From: an uncultured Oscillibacter sp.
GTDB taxonomy: Bacteria; Bacillota; Clostridia; Oscillospirales; Oscillospiraceae
DNA: 64,000 bases
Assembly: GCA_910584995.1 (NCBI GenBank)
Contig: CAJUDW010000003.1
Coordinates: forward strand, 75,270 to 139,269
Direction of reading: 5' to 3'
Shown here one piece after another: positions 7,724-15,490 of the stretch; within the stretch, counting starts at the first letter, position 1; each line of letters starts with the position of its first letter. The notes under the pieces are model-generated. The model did no database searches. It was not told where the DNA came from and saw only the letters and a list, made by a program, of their open reading frames with translations. Both the position numbers and the translations under genes were made by a program.

Positions 7724-8443
7724 TTACTTGTTTCTGGCGGAGGCCTTCTGCGGGTTGCGGCCGGAAGCCTTCTGCGGGTTCTTGCTGATGTCCGCGCCGG
7801 CCTGCTTGACCTTGTGGACCTTCACGGTAGACTTAATGGTGACCAAGCCGCCCTTGGGGCCGGGCACCGCGCCACATACCACCAGCATGTTCAACTCGGG
7901 GTCAACCTTCACAACAGACAGGTTCTGGACAGTAACCTGTTCCACGCCCATGTGGCCGGCGCCGATCTTGCCCTTGAAAATTCTGGAGGGGTCGGTGCCG
8001 GAGCCCATGGAGCCGGCGTGCCGGTGGACAGGGCCGCTGCCGTGGGTCTCCTTCAGCCGGTGGGCGCCGTGGCGCTTGATAACGCCCTGGTAGCCGTGGC
8101 CCTTGCTGGTGCCGGTGACATCCACGAAGTCGCCCACGGCGAAGGTGTCGGCCTTCACCAGATCGCCCACGTTCAGGGCATCAGCGTTCTCCAGGTTGAA
8201 TTCACGCAGGTACTTCTTGGGGGAGACATCCGCCTTTTTCAGGTGGCCCATCTCCGGCTTGCTCAGCTTGCGCTCGGGAATGTCCTCATAGCCCAGCTGA
8301 ACGGCCTTGTAGCCTTCTTTTTCGGAAGTCTTCTTCTGAACAACCACGCAGGGCCCCGCCTCGATAACGGTAACGGGAATCACATGGCCGTTCTCGTCAA
8401 AAATTTGGGACATGCCCACTTTTTTGCCGATGATCGCTTTCAT
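7724..8443 (-). CDS. rplC: 50S ribosomal protein L3 with short basic tail
   Basis: L3 is an early assembly protein that reaches into the peptidyl transferase centre. Residues 1-210 are canonical, from MKAIIGKKVGMSQIFDENG through GPVHRHAGSMGSGTDPSRIF. The protein is about 239 residues, some 25 longer than usual. The extra C-terminus contains two copies of a unit like NPQKASxRN and is Lys/Arg/Asn rich. It lies after a 154-base spacer behind rpsJ. Confidence 0.97.
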   Translation of the reverse strand: MKAIIGKKVGMSQIFDENGHVIPVTVIEAGPCVVVQKKTSEKEGYKAVQLGYEDIPERKLSKPEMGHLKKADVSPKKYLREFNLENADALNVGDLVKADTFAVGDFVDVTGTSKGHGYQGVIKRHGAHRLKETHGSGPVHRHAGSMGSGTDPSRIFKGKIGAGHMGVEQVTVQNLSVVKVDPELNMLVVCGAVPGPKGGLVTIKSTVKVHKVKQAGADISKNPQKASGRNPQKASARNK

Positions 8444-8597
8444 GGTTTATTCCTCCTGTTTCAGGTTATTGGTCGGCGTAGGTGCGGGCGGTGGGTTGGC
8501 CGGGCCGCATTGCTCCGCCGACATGACCCGTCCGTCTCAAATGCTGTGACGGACTGCGGTACAGACAACATTAAATAGGTATCGGGGAAAATCAGCC
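8444..8597. other. intra-operon spacer with inverted repeats
   Basis: This spacer between rpsJ and rplC is 154 bases, long for this operon. On the transcribed strand it contains GTCCGTC paired with GACGGAC over an 11-base loop, and GTCGGCG paired with CGCCGAC about 37 bases further on. No ORF with a ribosome binding site is visible except the rplC leader AGGAGGAATAAACC. It could be an RNA control element for rplC-rplD or an inserted palindromic element. Confidence 0.4.
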
Positions 8598-8909
8598 TTA
8601 CAGCTTGATTTCGATCTCCACGCCCGCGGGCAACTCCAGGGCCATCAGGGCCTCCACCGTCTTGGGAGAGGACTTGGCAATGTCGATGAGGCGCTTGTGG
8701 GTGCGGCGTTCGAACTGCTCCCGGCTGTCCTTATATTTATGGACGGCCCGCAGGATGGTCACGACCTCTTTTTTGGTGGGCAGGGGGATGGGGCCGGACA
8801 CCTCGGCGCCAGTGCGCTTGGCGGTCTCCACGATCTTCTCTGCGCTCTGGTCGATGACCTGATGATCATAGGCTTTCAGCCGGATGCGGATCTTTTCTTT
8901 TTGTGCCAT
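8598..8909 (-). CDS. rpsJ: 30S ribosomal protein S10
   Basis: S10 is a head protein of the 30S subunit and also NusE, the NusB partner in antitermination. The 103-residue product begins MAQKEKIRIRLKAYDHQVID, and contains the signature SGPIPLPTKKEVVTILRAVH. It is the first gene of the operon, with CAGGAGG upstream of the ATG. Confidence 0.98.
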   Translation of the reverse strand: MAQKEKIRIRLKAYDHQVIDQSAEKIVETAKRTGAEVSGPIPLPTKKEVVTILRAVHKYKDSREQFERRTHKRLIDIAKSSPKTVEALMALELPAGVEIEIKL

Positions 8910-9193
8910 AGTTTTGATTCCTCCTGATTTCGTAGGTAGTTTGAACGCAGTCTCGACGACCTACGGCGAGAGAATTTTCTATACGCTTAACCGTGCGTAT
9001 CATTCCCGCTCAAGAAAAATACCGCCGAAGGAACTCCGGCCGGTACGTGATCCTGGCGTGGCGATCTACGCGACGTACAGATCTTTCTCAGCCGCCCGAT
9101 TATCGGACATACTCCCCGGAAGTTACCTCGCCATGCGAGCAATCTCCCGGTTCATCGCATTTGCCGCGGGAAGATACGGCCTTCCACACGGAC
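8910..9193 (-). promoter_or_regulatory. long structured 5' leader of the S10 operon
   Basis: About 285 bases separate the predicted transcription start (near 9193) from rpsJ. Just before the ribosome binding site is a hairpin with arms at 8931-8937 and 8959-8965 (CGTAGGT/ACCTACG). Several other short inverted repeats lie upstream. No ORF with a good start is visible on the transcribed strand. A leader of this size suggests autogenous control by a ribosomal protein, but I do not recognise a named family. Confidence 0.5.
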
Positions 9194-9199
9194 TTGTTT

Positions 9200-9228
9200 A
9201 TCATAAAGGAAAGGTTCCCCAATGTCAA
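9200..9228 (-). promoter_or_regulatory. sigma-A promoter of the S10 operon
   Basis: On the minus strand TTGACA (9228-9223) and TATGAT (9205-9200) are separated by exactly 17 bases. An A/T-rich stretch lies just upstream of the -35 box and may act as an UP element. The spacing and near-consensus boxes fit a strong constitutive promoter. Confidence 0.88.
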
Positions 9229-9394
9229 GAGAAATTTCTCCGTTTTTTATAAAAATTTTCTCCTTTTTTCTATCATGCCCACCAAAGCCGTTTCCGGCCC
9301 CTTTCGGTGCAGCAGGAACCCTTCCGGCCCCTGCAGGATATACTGGAATACGGACGGGAAATCCGTCCAAACCATTGGAGAAGGCGGAAGACAT

Positions 9395-10156
9395 ATGTTG
9401 CAATCTTTGCAGTGGGCGGCGCTGGGCACCGGGTTCACCTTTCTGATGACTACGCTGGGCGCCGCCATGGTATTTTTCCTCTCCGGGGAGCCGAGGCCCC
9501 GGTTTCAAAAGGCCCTGCTGGGGTTTGCCGCCGGGGTTATGACGGCGGCCTCCGTGTGGAGCCTGCTGCTGCCCGCCATCGATCAGGCGTCGGAAGCGGG
9601 GCGGTTTCCCGGCTGGCTCCCTGCGGCGGCGGGGATGCTGGCGGGGGTGGTGTTCTTAGCAGTCCTGGACGCCGCCCTGCCGAAACTCCGGCGGAACCGG
9701 GATCTGGAGGGCGCATGGCGGCAGAACACCCTTTTGATGACGGCTATCACCCTACATAACGTGCCGGAGGGCATGGCGGTGGGCCTGGCCTTCGCCCTGG
9801 CGGCCCAGGGGGAGAACTTTGCCGGGGCGGCGGCGCTGGCCATGGGCATCGGCATCCAGAACTTCCCCGAGGGCGCGGCGGTAGCCCTGCCCCTCCGGCA
9901 GGAGGGCCGGAGCCGCCTGCGGGCCTTTCTGGGCGGGACGCTCTCCGGCGCGGTGGAACCGCTGTTCGGCATCCTGGTAGTGCTGGCGGCAGCCTGGGCC
10001 CAGCCGCTGATGCCCTGGCTTCTCAGCTTTGCCGCCGGGGCCATGCTGTATGTGGTGGTGGAAGAGTTGGTGCCTCAGGCCCACAGCCGTGCTGGCACCT
10101 GCGGCTTTGTGACAGGGTTCCTGATTATGATGGTACTGGACGTGGCGCTGGGATAA
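9395..10156 (+). CDS. ZIP family metal transporter
   Basis: A probable divalent metal (zinc or iron) importer of the ZIP/ZupT-GufA type in the cytoplasmic membrane. I start at 9395 (MLQSLQWAALGTGFTFLMTT), giving 254 residues. The frame is open upstream, but that region is the S10 promoter. About eight hydrophobic segments are visible. The two ZIP metal-site motifs are clear: HNVPEGMAVG near residue 125 and QNFPEGAAVA near residue 155, and EELVPQAH near residue 225 adds a third ligand cluster. It is a single gene, divergent from rpsJ. Metal specificity cannot be read from sequence. Confidence 0.92.
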   Translation: MLQSLQWAALGTGFTFLMTTLGAAMVFFLSGEPRPRFQKALLGFAAGVMTAASVWSLLLPAIDQASEAGRFPGWLPAAAGMLAGVVFLAVLDAALPKLRRNRDLEGAWRQNTLLMTAITLHNVPEGMAVGLAFALAAQGENFAGAAALAMGIGIQNFPEGAAVALPLRQEGRSRLRAFLGGTLSGAVEPLFGILVVLAAAWAQPLMPWLLSFAAGAMLYVVVEELVPQAHSRAGTCGFVTGFLIMMVLDVALG

Positions 10157-10163
10157 GGAAGCG

Positions 10164-10197
10164 GGAAGCGGCCCGGGCAAAAGCCCAGGCCGCTTCC
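10164..10197 (+). terminator. hairpin terminator after the ZIP gene
   Basis: Arms GGAAGCGGCC (10164-10173) and GGCCGCTTCC (10188-10197) pair perfectly around a second small stem. The T-run that follows is weak and interrupted, a pattern seen at several gene ends in this window. Confidence 0.6.
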
Positions 10198-10565
10198 TGA
10201 TCATGATGATTTTCCCCCATCTGCTTTTGTGTTTCCGGCGGCAGGGACACCCCTTTGATAGGCATTACCTATTATTTATCCTGCCGAATTCTATCCAAAC
10301 GCGGCAGATAGATTCCTAATATATCCGCAACGAGGGCCAACCGCAGTTTTCATGTCTCCAAAGCAGTTCTCGGGCAATACCCCCGATGTTTCCGGCCTGG
10401 CCGCCCTCAGTATGGGGCTGTCCATTGTATCCCTAATCGCCAGGCCTCCCAGCATTTCCGCAGCCCGCCGGATGCATTTTCTCATCATCGGGATTCTCTT
10501 TACCCTGCCCCAGTCTGCCAATTTACCCGGCAGGAACACAAAGTAAAATAGGGATCAAGGGATTA
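10198..10565. other. intergenic stretch without a convincing gene
   Basis: An 82-codon minus-strand ORF at 10291-10539 and a 64-codon plus-strand ORF at 10352-10546 overlap each other. Neither has a good ribosome binding site or a recognisable motif. They may be the decayed remains of a gene. I see no promoter or repeat here. Confidence 0.5.
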
Positions 10566-12050
10566 TTATTTATGGTACAGCTTTTTGGTCTCATACCTTG
10601 CCTCAAAGCTGACGTTGATGCCCAGCTTCTTCAGCAGCATCTCGTCCTCCTCACTGAGAATCACGGAGAAGTGGGCGTCGCAGCCCTGCAGCTTGGTCAG
10701 CTGCTGCTGGGCCAGTTCTGCCAGCGGATTGGTCAGGGCGGAGATGGTCAGGGCCATCAGTACCTCGTCGGTATGGAGGCGGGGGTTCTTGTGGCCCAGA
10801 TACTGGGTTTTCAGGCGGCAGACCGGCTCCAGGACCTGGGAGGAAATCAGTTCAAAATGATGGTCAATGCCGCCTACAGCCTTCAGCGCATTCAGCAGCA
10901 GCGCCGATGCCGCCCCCAGGGTCTCGGAGGTCTTTCCCGTCACCACCCGGCCGTCCGGCAGGACCATAGCCCCGGCAGGCGCGCCGGTTGCTTCCGCTTT
11001 CAGCAGCGCTGCCGACACGGCAGGGCAGATCTCCGGCGTCACCCCCGCCTGATTCATCAGCAGATCCAGCTTCCGGATGGGCTCGTCGCCGCCCTTTCCC
11101 TGGAGTTTCTCCACGCAAGCGGTATAATACCGCCGCAGGATCTCCTGCCGGGAGGCGGTGCAGCAGGCCCCATCATCCATAATGCAGTTCCCTGCCATGT
11201 TGACGCCCATGTCCGTGGGGGATTTATAGGGGGAGACTCCCTGGATTTTCTGGAAAATAGCGTTGAGAACCGGAAAAATCTCCACGTCCCGGTTATAGTT
11301 GACGGCAGTCTTGCCGTAAGCCTCCAAATGGAAGGGATCGATCATATTCACGTCATCCAAATCCACCGTGGCGGCCTCGTAGGCCAGGTTCACCGGGTGC
11401 TTGAGGGGAAGGTTCCAGATGGGGAATGTCTCGAATTTCGCATATCCGGCGGTGATGCCCCGCTTGTGGTCATGGTAAAGCTGGGAGAGGCAGGTGGCCA
11501 TTTTCCCACTGCCAGGACCAGGGGCCGTCACCACCACCAGGGGGTGGCTGGTTTCGATATAGTCGTTCTTCCCCAAGCCGTCGTCGCTGACGATATGGGG
11601 CACGTCCGAGGGGTATCCCGCAATGGGATAGTGCCGGTAGCAGCGGATGCCCAGGGCCGTCAGGCGCTTGAAAAAGGCGTCCGCCGCCGCCTGGCGGTCA
11701 TACCGGGTCAGCACCACGCTGCCCACATACAGATCCATGCCCCGGAAGATGTCGATAAGGCGCAGGACGTCGTCGTCGTAGGCAATGCCCAGATCTCCCC
11801 GCATCTTATTGTTCTCGATATCCGCCGCGTTGATGGCAATCACCACCTCCACGTCCTCCCGCAGCTGCTGGAGCATCCGGATTTTGCTGTCCGGCGCGAA
11901 GCCCGGCAGGACGCGGGATGCGTGGTAATCGTCGAAAAGCTTGCCGCCGAATTCCAGATACAGCTTGCCGCCGAACTGGGCAATGCGGCGCTTAATCTGC
12001 TCCGACTGGGTGGAGAGATATTTATCATTATCAAAACCGATGGCCGCCAT
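10566..12050 (-). CDS. DUF1846 (UPF0371) family protein
   Basis: A conserved cytosolic protein of unknown function, widespread in Firmicutes and other anaerobes. The 494 residues match the family in length and style. It begins MAAIGFDNDKYLSTQSEQIK, followed by RVLPGFAPDSKIRML, and has GPGSGKMATCLSQLYHDH near residue 180, a P-loop-like nucleotide-binding segment, and KSPTDMGVNMAGNCI near residue 285. It is monocistronic, with its own promoter at 12092-12120. The nucleotide-binding idea is inference from the glycine-rich GPGSGK loop. No neighbour suggests a pathway. Confidence 0.9.
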   Translation of the reverse strand: MAAIGFDNDKYLSTQSEQIKRRIAQFGGKLYLEFGGKLFDDYHASRVLPGFAPDSKIRMLQQLREDVEVVIAINAADIENNKMRGDLGIAYDDDVLRLIDIFRGMDLYVGSVVLTRYDRQAAADAFFKRLTALGIRCYRHYPIAGYPSDVPHIVSDDGLGKNDYIETSHPLVVVTAPGPGSGKMATCLSQLYHDHKRGITAGYAKFETFPIWNLPLKHPVNLAYEAATVDLDDVNMIDPFHLEAYGKTAVNYNRDVEIFPVLNAIFQKIQGVSPYKSPTDMGVNMAGNCIMDDGACCTASRQEILRRYYTACVEKLQGKGGDEPIRKLDLLMNQAGVTPEICPAVSAALLKAEATGAPAGAMVLPDGRVVTGKTSETLGAASALLLNALKAVGGIDHHFELISSQVLEPVCRLKTQYLGHKNPRLHTDEVLMALTISALTNPLAELAQQQLTKLQGCDAHFSVILSEEDEMLLKKLGINVSFEARYETKKLYHK

Positions 12051-12091
12051 AGCCGATGCACCTCTTTCACCATTTACAAATCATAGGACAT

Positions 12092-12120
12092 AGTATAGCA
12101 CATCCCGCAATATTTGGAAA
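12092..12120 (-). promoter_or_regulatory. promoter of the DUF1846 gene
   Basis: TATACT (12097-12092) with TTTCCA (12120-12115), spaced by 17 bases on the minus strand. The -10 box is good and the -35 box weak. It lies about 42 bases before the start codon. Confidence 0.55.
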
Positions 12121-12173
12121 GGGCAAAGCAAATTTTATTGCGGATTGAGGAAATTTGTAGTATTCTGTCAATA

Positions 12174-12381
12174 GGCGCTGCACAAGACGGCGGGCGGTTA
12201 GTCATTTAACCCCGAAAGGGGGATGACATCATGCCAATGACTCTGACGTTCCATGTCCTTTGCTGGACAGTGACTATCCGGGTAACAAGCAGAAACCGCC
12301 ACCGGGCAGGGTGACGGTTTCAGGGCTGCGCTTTGAAATTCTAGCTTTTCCGGGCTAACCGCTTGCCGCAGCGCCTCTTCT
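12174..12381 (-). ncRNA. candidate structured RNA of unknown family (about 205 nt)
   Basis: A near-consensus promoter (12388-12416) fires into a region with no credible ORF but extensive pairing. The ends close on each other: GCAGCGCC (12368-12375) with GGCGCTGC (12174-12181), then CTAACCGC (12355-12362) with GCGGTTAG (12194-12201). Inside are a 12-bp hairpin of GAAACCGTCACC type near 12293-12322, a TGTCC/GGACA hairpin near 12253-12268, and a GTCAT/ATGAC stem with a CCCC/GGGG tip near 12201-12227. A closed multi-branch fold of this size resembles stable RNAs such as 6S or the raiA motif, but I cannot match it to either. The 3' end lacks a clear T-run. Confidence 0.6.
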
Positions 12382-12387
12382 ATGTTT

Positions 12388-12416
12388 ATTATATCCGCTT
12401 CTGTCGGAACTGTCAA
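12388..12416 (-). promoter_or_regulatory. consensus sigma-A promoter of the structured RNA
   Basis: TTGACA (12416-12411) and TATAAT (12393-12388), both perfect consensus, are 17 bases apart on the minus strand. This is one of the strongest-looking promoters in the window. Predicted start near 12381, six bases before the closing stem of the RNA. Confidence 0.85.
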
Positions 12417-12460
12417 CCGTCCCTGCCGGAAAAGCGCCGGAAGCGGCCTTTCATATCCAG

Positions 12461-12500
12461 AACCAGCCAGAGGGAAATCCCCTCCGGCTGGTTATCTTTT
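12461..12500 (+). terminator. inverted repeat, probable bidirectional terminator
   Basis: AACCAGCC (12461-12468) pairs with GGCTGGTT (12486-12493), with an additional GAGGG/CCCTC inner stem. The plus side is followed by a short T-run. It probably ends the minus-strand sigma operon, whose last gene stops at 12537. Confidence 0.5.
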
Positions 12501-12536
12501 TCCAAATTTTCCGGCTGCCCTAGTCTCCCGCTTCCC

Positions 12537-13247
12537 TTACGCCGCCGGGGTTTCCGGCTCGTCTGTCCGCTCCTGGGCATCAGGGGTTTCCGCGTCCTCC
12601 GAAGCCTCCGGCCCCCCGGCGGGTATCCGGGTAAAGCGGACGTACCCGTTGGCCTCGTGGCCAGTAATATACAGCAGATACTCCCCGTCCGACGGGATGT
12701 CTACCGTCCTGCTGCCGCTCTCTGGGAAGCTGTCAAAAAAGATCTCCTGCCCTTTGTCCAAATCATACAGCACCACGTCCAGCCAGCCGGAGATATTGGC
12801 GCTCTTGATCTCCAGGGCATCTCCCTCTCCCATCTCCATGTAATGGGTCTCGCACTTGTTGAAGTAGTTATACGTAATCTCCAGTTCGTCGCTGCTGCCC
12901 ATCCAACTGCCGTCAAACACAGGAATTCCCGGCCCTTCCAGCATCCAGTACGACACGCCGTACAGGCCCAGGGCGAAAACCGTCAGCACAAAGCAGAGGA
13001 ACATCCCCAGCCAGTCATACTTCACCCGCCTGCCGCCCCGTGCCGCCAGCAGAACTTCCACACCCAAGACAATCAGGATGCCCGGCGTCAGCCGTAGGGC
13101 CCACTCCATCGGCAGTTCAGGCAAAAACAAGGAAACCAGCATGGCTGCGCCGCCCAGCACCAGCACAATCCCGAAGGTAAACGTCCCTGCCCGCCGGGCC
13201 GGACGTTCCGCCGCCAGGCCCTGGGCCGTCTGATCACTGCCCGTCAT
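12537..13247 (-). CDS. membrane protein of the ECF operon, C-terminal sensor-like domain
   Basis: Unknown function. I start at 13247 (MTGSDQTAQGLAAERPARRA), which has GGAGG six bases upstream and overlaps the previous gene by 14 bp. The product has 236 residues. About three membrane segments (residues 25-120) are followed by a roughly 110-residue polar domain with YNYFNKCETHYMEMGEGDAL and a beta-rich look, then an acidic Pro/Glu tail. The design resembles proteins that follow ECF sigma/anti-sigma pairs and monitor the envelope. No named domain is recognised. Confidence 0.75.
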   Translation of the reverse strand: MTGSDQTAQGLAAERPARRAGTFTFGIVLVLGGAAMLVSLFLPELPMEWALRLTPGILIVLGVEVLLAARGGRRVKYDWLGMFLCFVLTVFALGLYGVSYWMLEGPGIPVFDGSWMGSSDELEITYNYFNKCETHYMEMGEGDALEIKSANISGWLDVVLYDLDKGQEIFFDSFPESGSRTVDIPSDGEYLLYITGHEANGYVRFTRIPAGGPEASEDAETPDAQERTDEPETPAA

Positions 13248-13869
13248 GCTCCGCCTCCTCGCCCTTGTCCGCCGTTTCTTTTTCCGCCTTCTCCAGGTCC
13301 GCAAAGGGCCCGGGCGCCGGCGGGATAGGCGGGATAAAGGAAACGTTCTCTTCCGGTTCCAGCTTCTTGGGGCCCCGGATAAACCAGATACCCAGCAGGA
13401 TCACAAGCACCGTCACCGCAATGCGGGGAACCTCCCACCGCATAAAATAATACAATTCGCTGGAAATGTTTATGAAAATCCGCCCCATGACCTCCTGCCA
13501 CAGTGCATAGCCTCCCAGCAGTACCAGCGTCCAGCCGATAACGCTGTGCCGTTTCCCCAAAAGTTCCATCAGGCGGCTGCCGTCCAGCGCCGGAAGCCCG
13601 AAGAGATACGCGTCCGGCTCCGCCTCGTTCTCTACCAACTCCCCCTCCAGACGGCGGCGGAGGTTATAGCCGTCAAAGAAGGAATACAGCCAGACGGGCG
13701 CCATCAGCACCGCCAAAGCCCCCATCTCCAGGAAAATCGCCAGGGCCAGCACACCGCTAAATACCATCATCAGGGAAACGCCCCGTTTCATATATCCCAG
13801 GTACATTTGCCCGCAGCCAGGAATACAAGAGGCAATAAAAAATTTACATCCGTTGACGAGCCACCTCAT
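13234..13869 (-). CDS. TM2-like membrane protein of the ECF operon
   Basis: Start at 13869 (MRWLVNGCKFFIASCIPGCG) with AGGAGG nine bases upstream; 211 residues. The N-terminal half looks like a TM2-type domain: two hydrophobic helices around GCGQMYLGYMKRGVSLMMVF, then FFDGYNLRRRL. Two further membrane segments follow at about residues 112-165, then an acidic C-terminus. It is third in the sigma/anti-sigma operon and overlaps the fourth gene. A role in membrane stress sensing is inferred only from context. Confidence 0.75.
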   Translation of the reverse strand: MRWLVNGCKFFIASCIPGCGQMYLGYMKRGVSLMMVFSGVLALAIFLEMGALAVLMAPVWLYSFFDGYNLRRRLEGELVENEAEPDAYLFGLPALDGSRLMELLGKRHSVIGWTLVLLGGYALWQEVMGRIFINISSELYYFMRWEVPRIAVTVLVILLGIWFIRGPKKLEPEENVSFIPPIPPAPGPFADLEKAEKETADKGEEAEHDGQ

Positions 13870-13883
13870 GTTTGATTTCCTCC

Positions 13884-14348
13884 TCATGATAAATCCATAC
13901 GGCCCAAGCCGTCCAAAAATCCTGAAACATGCGCTATGGTCTGGCTCAGCGTATCGTTCCAACGCTCTGTCCAGCCGTCAAACCGCTCCGCCACCGCGTA
14001 ATCCCGGGTTCCCGCGGAGACGGAAAACCGCTCTGCGAAGGCCGCCGGATCGCCGCCCCAAATCAGCGTCAGCGCCAGGGCTACGGCAGCGGCAGCCGTG
14101 GCGTACCGGCTGGTAATCATCCGGAAGGCCCGGGCCCGGATGCGGTTCCAAACCGTCCTTTGGCAGGAGTGCTCCGGAATCAGGAGTTCCGTTCCCGCCA
14201 GGGCATCCGTATACCGCTGGAGGCACCAATCGCAGAAGGACAGATGCTCCGCAGCCTCCAGCCGGGCCAGTTCATCCACAATGCCGTCCTGCACAAAAGC
14301 CGCCAGGGCCTCGTCCGTCAAATGTCCGTCAGCGCGGAAAATGTCCAT
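13884..14348 (-). CDS. anti-sigma factor with zinc-finger-like N-terminus
   Basis: A 154-residue membrane-anchored anti-sigma factor that would hold the adjacent ECF sigma factor inactive. Residues 1-50 contain HLSFCDWC, the HxxxCxxC motif of zinc-binding anti-sigma domains. One hydrophobic segment (YATAAAAVALALTLIWGG, near residues 82-99) would cross the membrane, leaving about 55 residues outside. The gene overlaps the sigma gene by 20 bp, which supports the pairing. Confidence 0.82.
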   Translation of the reverse strand: MDIFRADGHLTDEALAAFVQDGIVDELARLEAAEHLSFCDWCLQRYTDALAGTELLIPEHSCQRTVWNRIRARAFRMITSRYATAAAAVALALTLIWGGDPAAFAERFSVSAGTRDYAVAERFDGWTERWNDTLSQTIAHVSGFLDGLGRMDLS

Positions 14349-14847
14349 TGCTATCGCTCCTTTCCAGCTGTTTTCTCAGCATCGCTTTGCCCCGGGATAA
14401 CTGCGTGTAGACGGTTTTGGCCGGCCTTCCCAGGGCCATGGCGGCCTCCTCGGGGGATTTCTCCTCCAGCAGGCACAACCGGCAAACCGATAAGTAGGGC
14501 TCCTTCAGGCTCCGGATCGCCTGGGCCGCCTCTGCCGCTCCTGCCTTCCGCAGGGCCACCTCCTCCGCCGGAGGGGACAGGCCGGGCGGCATACCCTCGT
14601 CCCCGGGGAGAACGGCGTGGCGGTTCCATGCGCTTTGCAGGTAGTCCTTCGCCTTGTTGGCGGCAATGCGTCCCAGCCACTGGCGCTCGTAGCCCTTCGG
14701 AAGTTTGTCCCGGTGGAGATAGGCGGAGAGGAAGGTTTCCTGGGTCAGATCCTCCGCTGTGGCGGCATCCCGCGTCAGCTGGAAGCAGACGGTGTACACC
14801 AGATGTTCATATTGGAGCATCAATTCCGAAAACTGCTCTTTCGTCAT
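14329..14847 (-). CDS. ECF-type RNA polymerase sigma factor
   Basis: A 172-residue group IV sigma factor. Region 2 is visible at residues 8-75, with YEHLVYTVCFQLTRDAATAE, then DLTQETFLSAYLH and WLGRIAANKAKDYL. Region 4 is near residues 110-160 (EEKSPEEAAMALGRPAKTVY). It heads a four-gene operon: sigma, anti-sigma and two membrane proteins. A possible self-recognised promoter lies at 14890-14918. Confidence 0.92.
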   Translation of the reverse strand: MTKEQFSELMLQYEHLVYTVCFQLTRDAATAEDLTQETFLSAYLHRDKLPKGYERQWLGRIAANKAKDYLQSAWNRHAVLPGDEGMPPGLSPPAEEVALRKAGAAEAAQAIRSLKEPYLSVCRLCLLEEKSPEEAAMALGRPAKTVYTQLSRGKAMLRKQLERSDSNGHFPR

Positions 14848-14889
14848 GCAGGCAACCGCCGCCTCCCTCCTTGTCCGTTGACACTGTTA

Positions 14890-14918
14890 AATACGACACA
14901 GGGTGGAAAATTTCTTCA
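14890..14918 (-). promoter_or_regulatory. possible ECF-dependent promoter
   Basis: TGAAGA (14918-14913) and CGTATT (14895-14890), 17 bases apart on the minus strand, resemble ECF promoters with a -35 TGAAxx box and a CGT-type -10 box. It lies 43 bases before the sigma gene. Inference only. Confidence 0.35.
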
Positions 14919-15181
14919 AGAATTGAAAAAGATTTTCAGAAAACCTGCCGGATGCTCAAAACTTGTCCCGCCAAGTATCCTGAAAAAAACCGGAATTTGG
15001 GCAAAATCAGGCAATACACCCAATGTTTCGGGCTTTCTTCTGCCGTCTCACGGAAATTTTGGAAATTTTTATGAAATTCCAGATCTCTCGACAAATTCAG
15101 ACAGGATGTGCCGGAGCATTTGTGTATGATAGGGGTGTTCCCAAAACAATATTTAGTGTTTTCGAGAAAGGAATGACCTAT
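14919..15181. other. divergent intergenic region, A/T-rich
   Basis: This stretch separates the minus-strand sigma operon from a plus-strand small gene. It is visibly more A/T-rich than its surroundings. A TATGAT at about 15125 may be the -10 box for the small gene, but I see no matching -35 box. No other gene is supported. Confidence 0.4.
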
Positions 15182-15337
15182 ATGCAGACCATTACCCAGG
15201 AATATCTCTTGCTGTTCAACGCCATCACCGATGCGGAGGAGGTTCTTTACCAATTGCGGGTAAAACTGATCGAGGCGCAGCGTCAGGCGGAGGAACTCTT
15301 CCTGGAAAGGGAATCCGATCCCGAACAGCCGGCATAA
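15182..15337 (+). CDS. small hypothetical protein, coiled-coil-like
   Basis: A 51-residue product starting MQTITQEYLLLFNAITDAEE. I choose the ATG at 15182 because AGAAAGGA lies nine bases upstream. The ATG at 15173 has the site too close. The sequence is almost entirely helical and charged, with heptad-like leucines (VLYQLRVKLIEAQRQAEEL), so a short coiled coil is likely. The family is not recognised. Its own hairpin terminator follows immediately. Confidence 0.65.
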   Translation: MQTITQEYLLLFNAITDAEEVLYQLRVKLIEAQRQAEELFLERESDPEQPA

Positions 15338-15343
15338 GAAAAT

Positions 15344-15368
15344 GGCCCGGGCAGGCACTGCCCGGGCC
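15344..15368 (+). terminator. hairpin terminator after the small ORF
   Basis: GGCCCGGGCAG (15344-15354) and CTGCCCGGGCC (15358-15368) form an 11-bp perfect stem with a three-base loop, starting six bases after the stop codon. No T-run follows, as at several gene ends here. Confidence 0.6.
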
Positions 15369-15490
15369 GCCCCATCCTCCTGTGCAATCCTGCTAAACCT
15401 GCCGGAATCCGGAGGGGCCCGGCAAAACTTTTTGCGGACAGGCGGTAGATAATGTGGTATACTGGTGCAAAAAACCACAGGAGGATGCTT

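Noticed and set aside
10291..10539. 82-codon minus-strand ORF as a gene
   Set aside because: No ribosome binding site, no motif, and an equally long overlapping ORF on the other strand.
12198..12416. 72-codon minus-strand ORF
   Set aside because: Its first codons are the -35 and -10 boxes of a consensus promoter and the rest lies in the structured RNA.
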